Source: Methylovorus sp035565335 (GTDB lineage Bacteria > Pseudomonadota > Gammaproteobacteria > Burkholderiales > Methylophilaceae). From it: a stretch of DNA of 59,779 bases. The translations under genes and the position numbers were made by a program. The notes under the pieces were generated by a model, which ran no database searches, had not been told where the DNA came from, and worked only from the letters and a program-made list of their open reading frames with translations. Shown here piece by piece: positions 59,721 to 59,779 of the stretch (position 1 is its first letter; every line of letters begins with the position of its first letter). The stretch spans positions 1-59,779 of the forward strand of contig DATMSO010000015.1 in assembly GCA_035565335.1 (NCBI GenBank). The letters run 5' to 3'.

Positions 59721-59779
59721 ATGAATAAAAAATACTTGGGTTGTTTACTTCTTGTCGTATTGCATGCAACACAGGCTCA
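59721..59779 (+). CDS. N-terminal fragment of a secreted protein, cut by the window edge
   Basis: Opens with MNKKYLGCLLLVVLHATQA, a typical signal peptide with a hydrophobic core. The rest lies outside the window, so the product cannot be named. The 200 bases before it hold only the possible small frame at 59541 and a short inverted repeat (GCTTTC / GAAAGC near 59594-59611). Confidence 0.6.
   Translation, partial: MNKKYLGCLLLVVLHATQA

Overview
The window looks like ordinary chromosome of a betaproteobacterium, most likely a methylotroph of the Methylophilaceae (Methylovorus / Methylobacillus / Methylophilus type). The reasons are the pair of quinoprotein-associated genes (a metallo-beta-lactamase fold relay hydrolase and a SoxYZ-like fusion carrier) around a cytochrome b561, the betaproteobacterial character of nearly every housekeeping protein (Rho, TrxA, type B L31, DUF3579, DUF3034, ProS), and a GC-rich, gene-dense layout. 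I see no insertion sequence, prophage, integrase, CRISPR array or rRNA. There is one tRNA. No gene-free stretch exceeds about 220 bases.

Layout. 1-8 kb: a peroxiredoxin, a tonB-like gene coupled to an orphan histidine kinase, the quinoprotein relay genes with cytochrome b561, and a TonB-dependent receptor. 8-17 kb: a molybdenum block, with the cofactor genes moaA-mobA-mobB-moeA on the minus strand, divergent from a single-domain modE, an OprO/P-type porin and modABC on the plus strand. A good ModE-type operator lies before the porin. 17-21 kb: an ArnT/PMT-like glycosyltransferase, L31, rho and trxA. 21-24 kb: a c-di-GMP phosphodiesterase of YkuI-like build facing a 519-residue protein with PilZ-like motifs. 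24-30 kb: a YqhA-like membrane protein with a TlpA-like thioredoxin, DUF3579, the conserved dolP-diaA-yraN-lpoA set divergent from rsmI, then pyrC.

30-35 kb holds the most unusual group: a lipoprotein truncated haemoglobin, a secreted cupredoxin and a membrane GGDEF-EAL protein in one operon, divergent from a DUF3034 outer-membrane-type protein. It reads as a possible envelope haem/copper sensing unit coupled to c-di-GMP. 35-46 kb: Tas-like aldo-keto reductase, a stand-alone Anbu protease, a 2H phosphoesterase, a frameshifted SRPBCC gene, a YoaA/DinG helicase, a LysR regulator and small metabolic or membrane proteins, including a DMT permease fused in frame to a soluble N-terminal domain. 46-60 kb: arfB, tsaB-rimI-udg in overlapping frames, LemA with two TPM-domain proteins, proS, a lytic transglycosylase, queA, tRNA-Leu(CAA), alkB, an EptA/LtaS-like transferase, and the signal-peptide start of a gene cut by the window edge.

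Start codons were chosen from family alignment memory plus visible Shine-Dalgarno sequences. Family names are recognised from sequence and not from a search.
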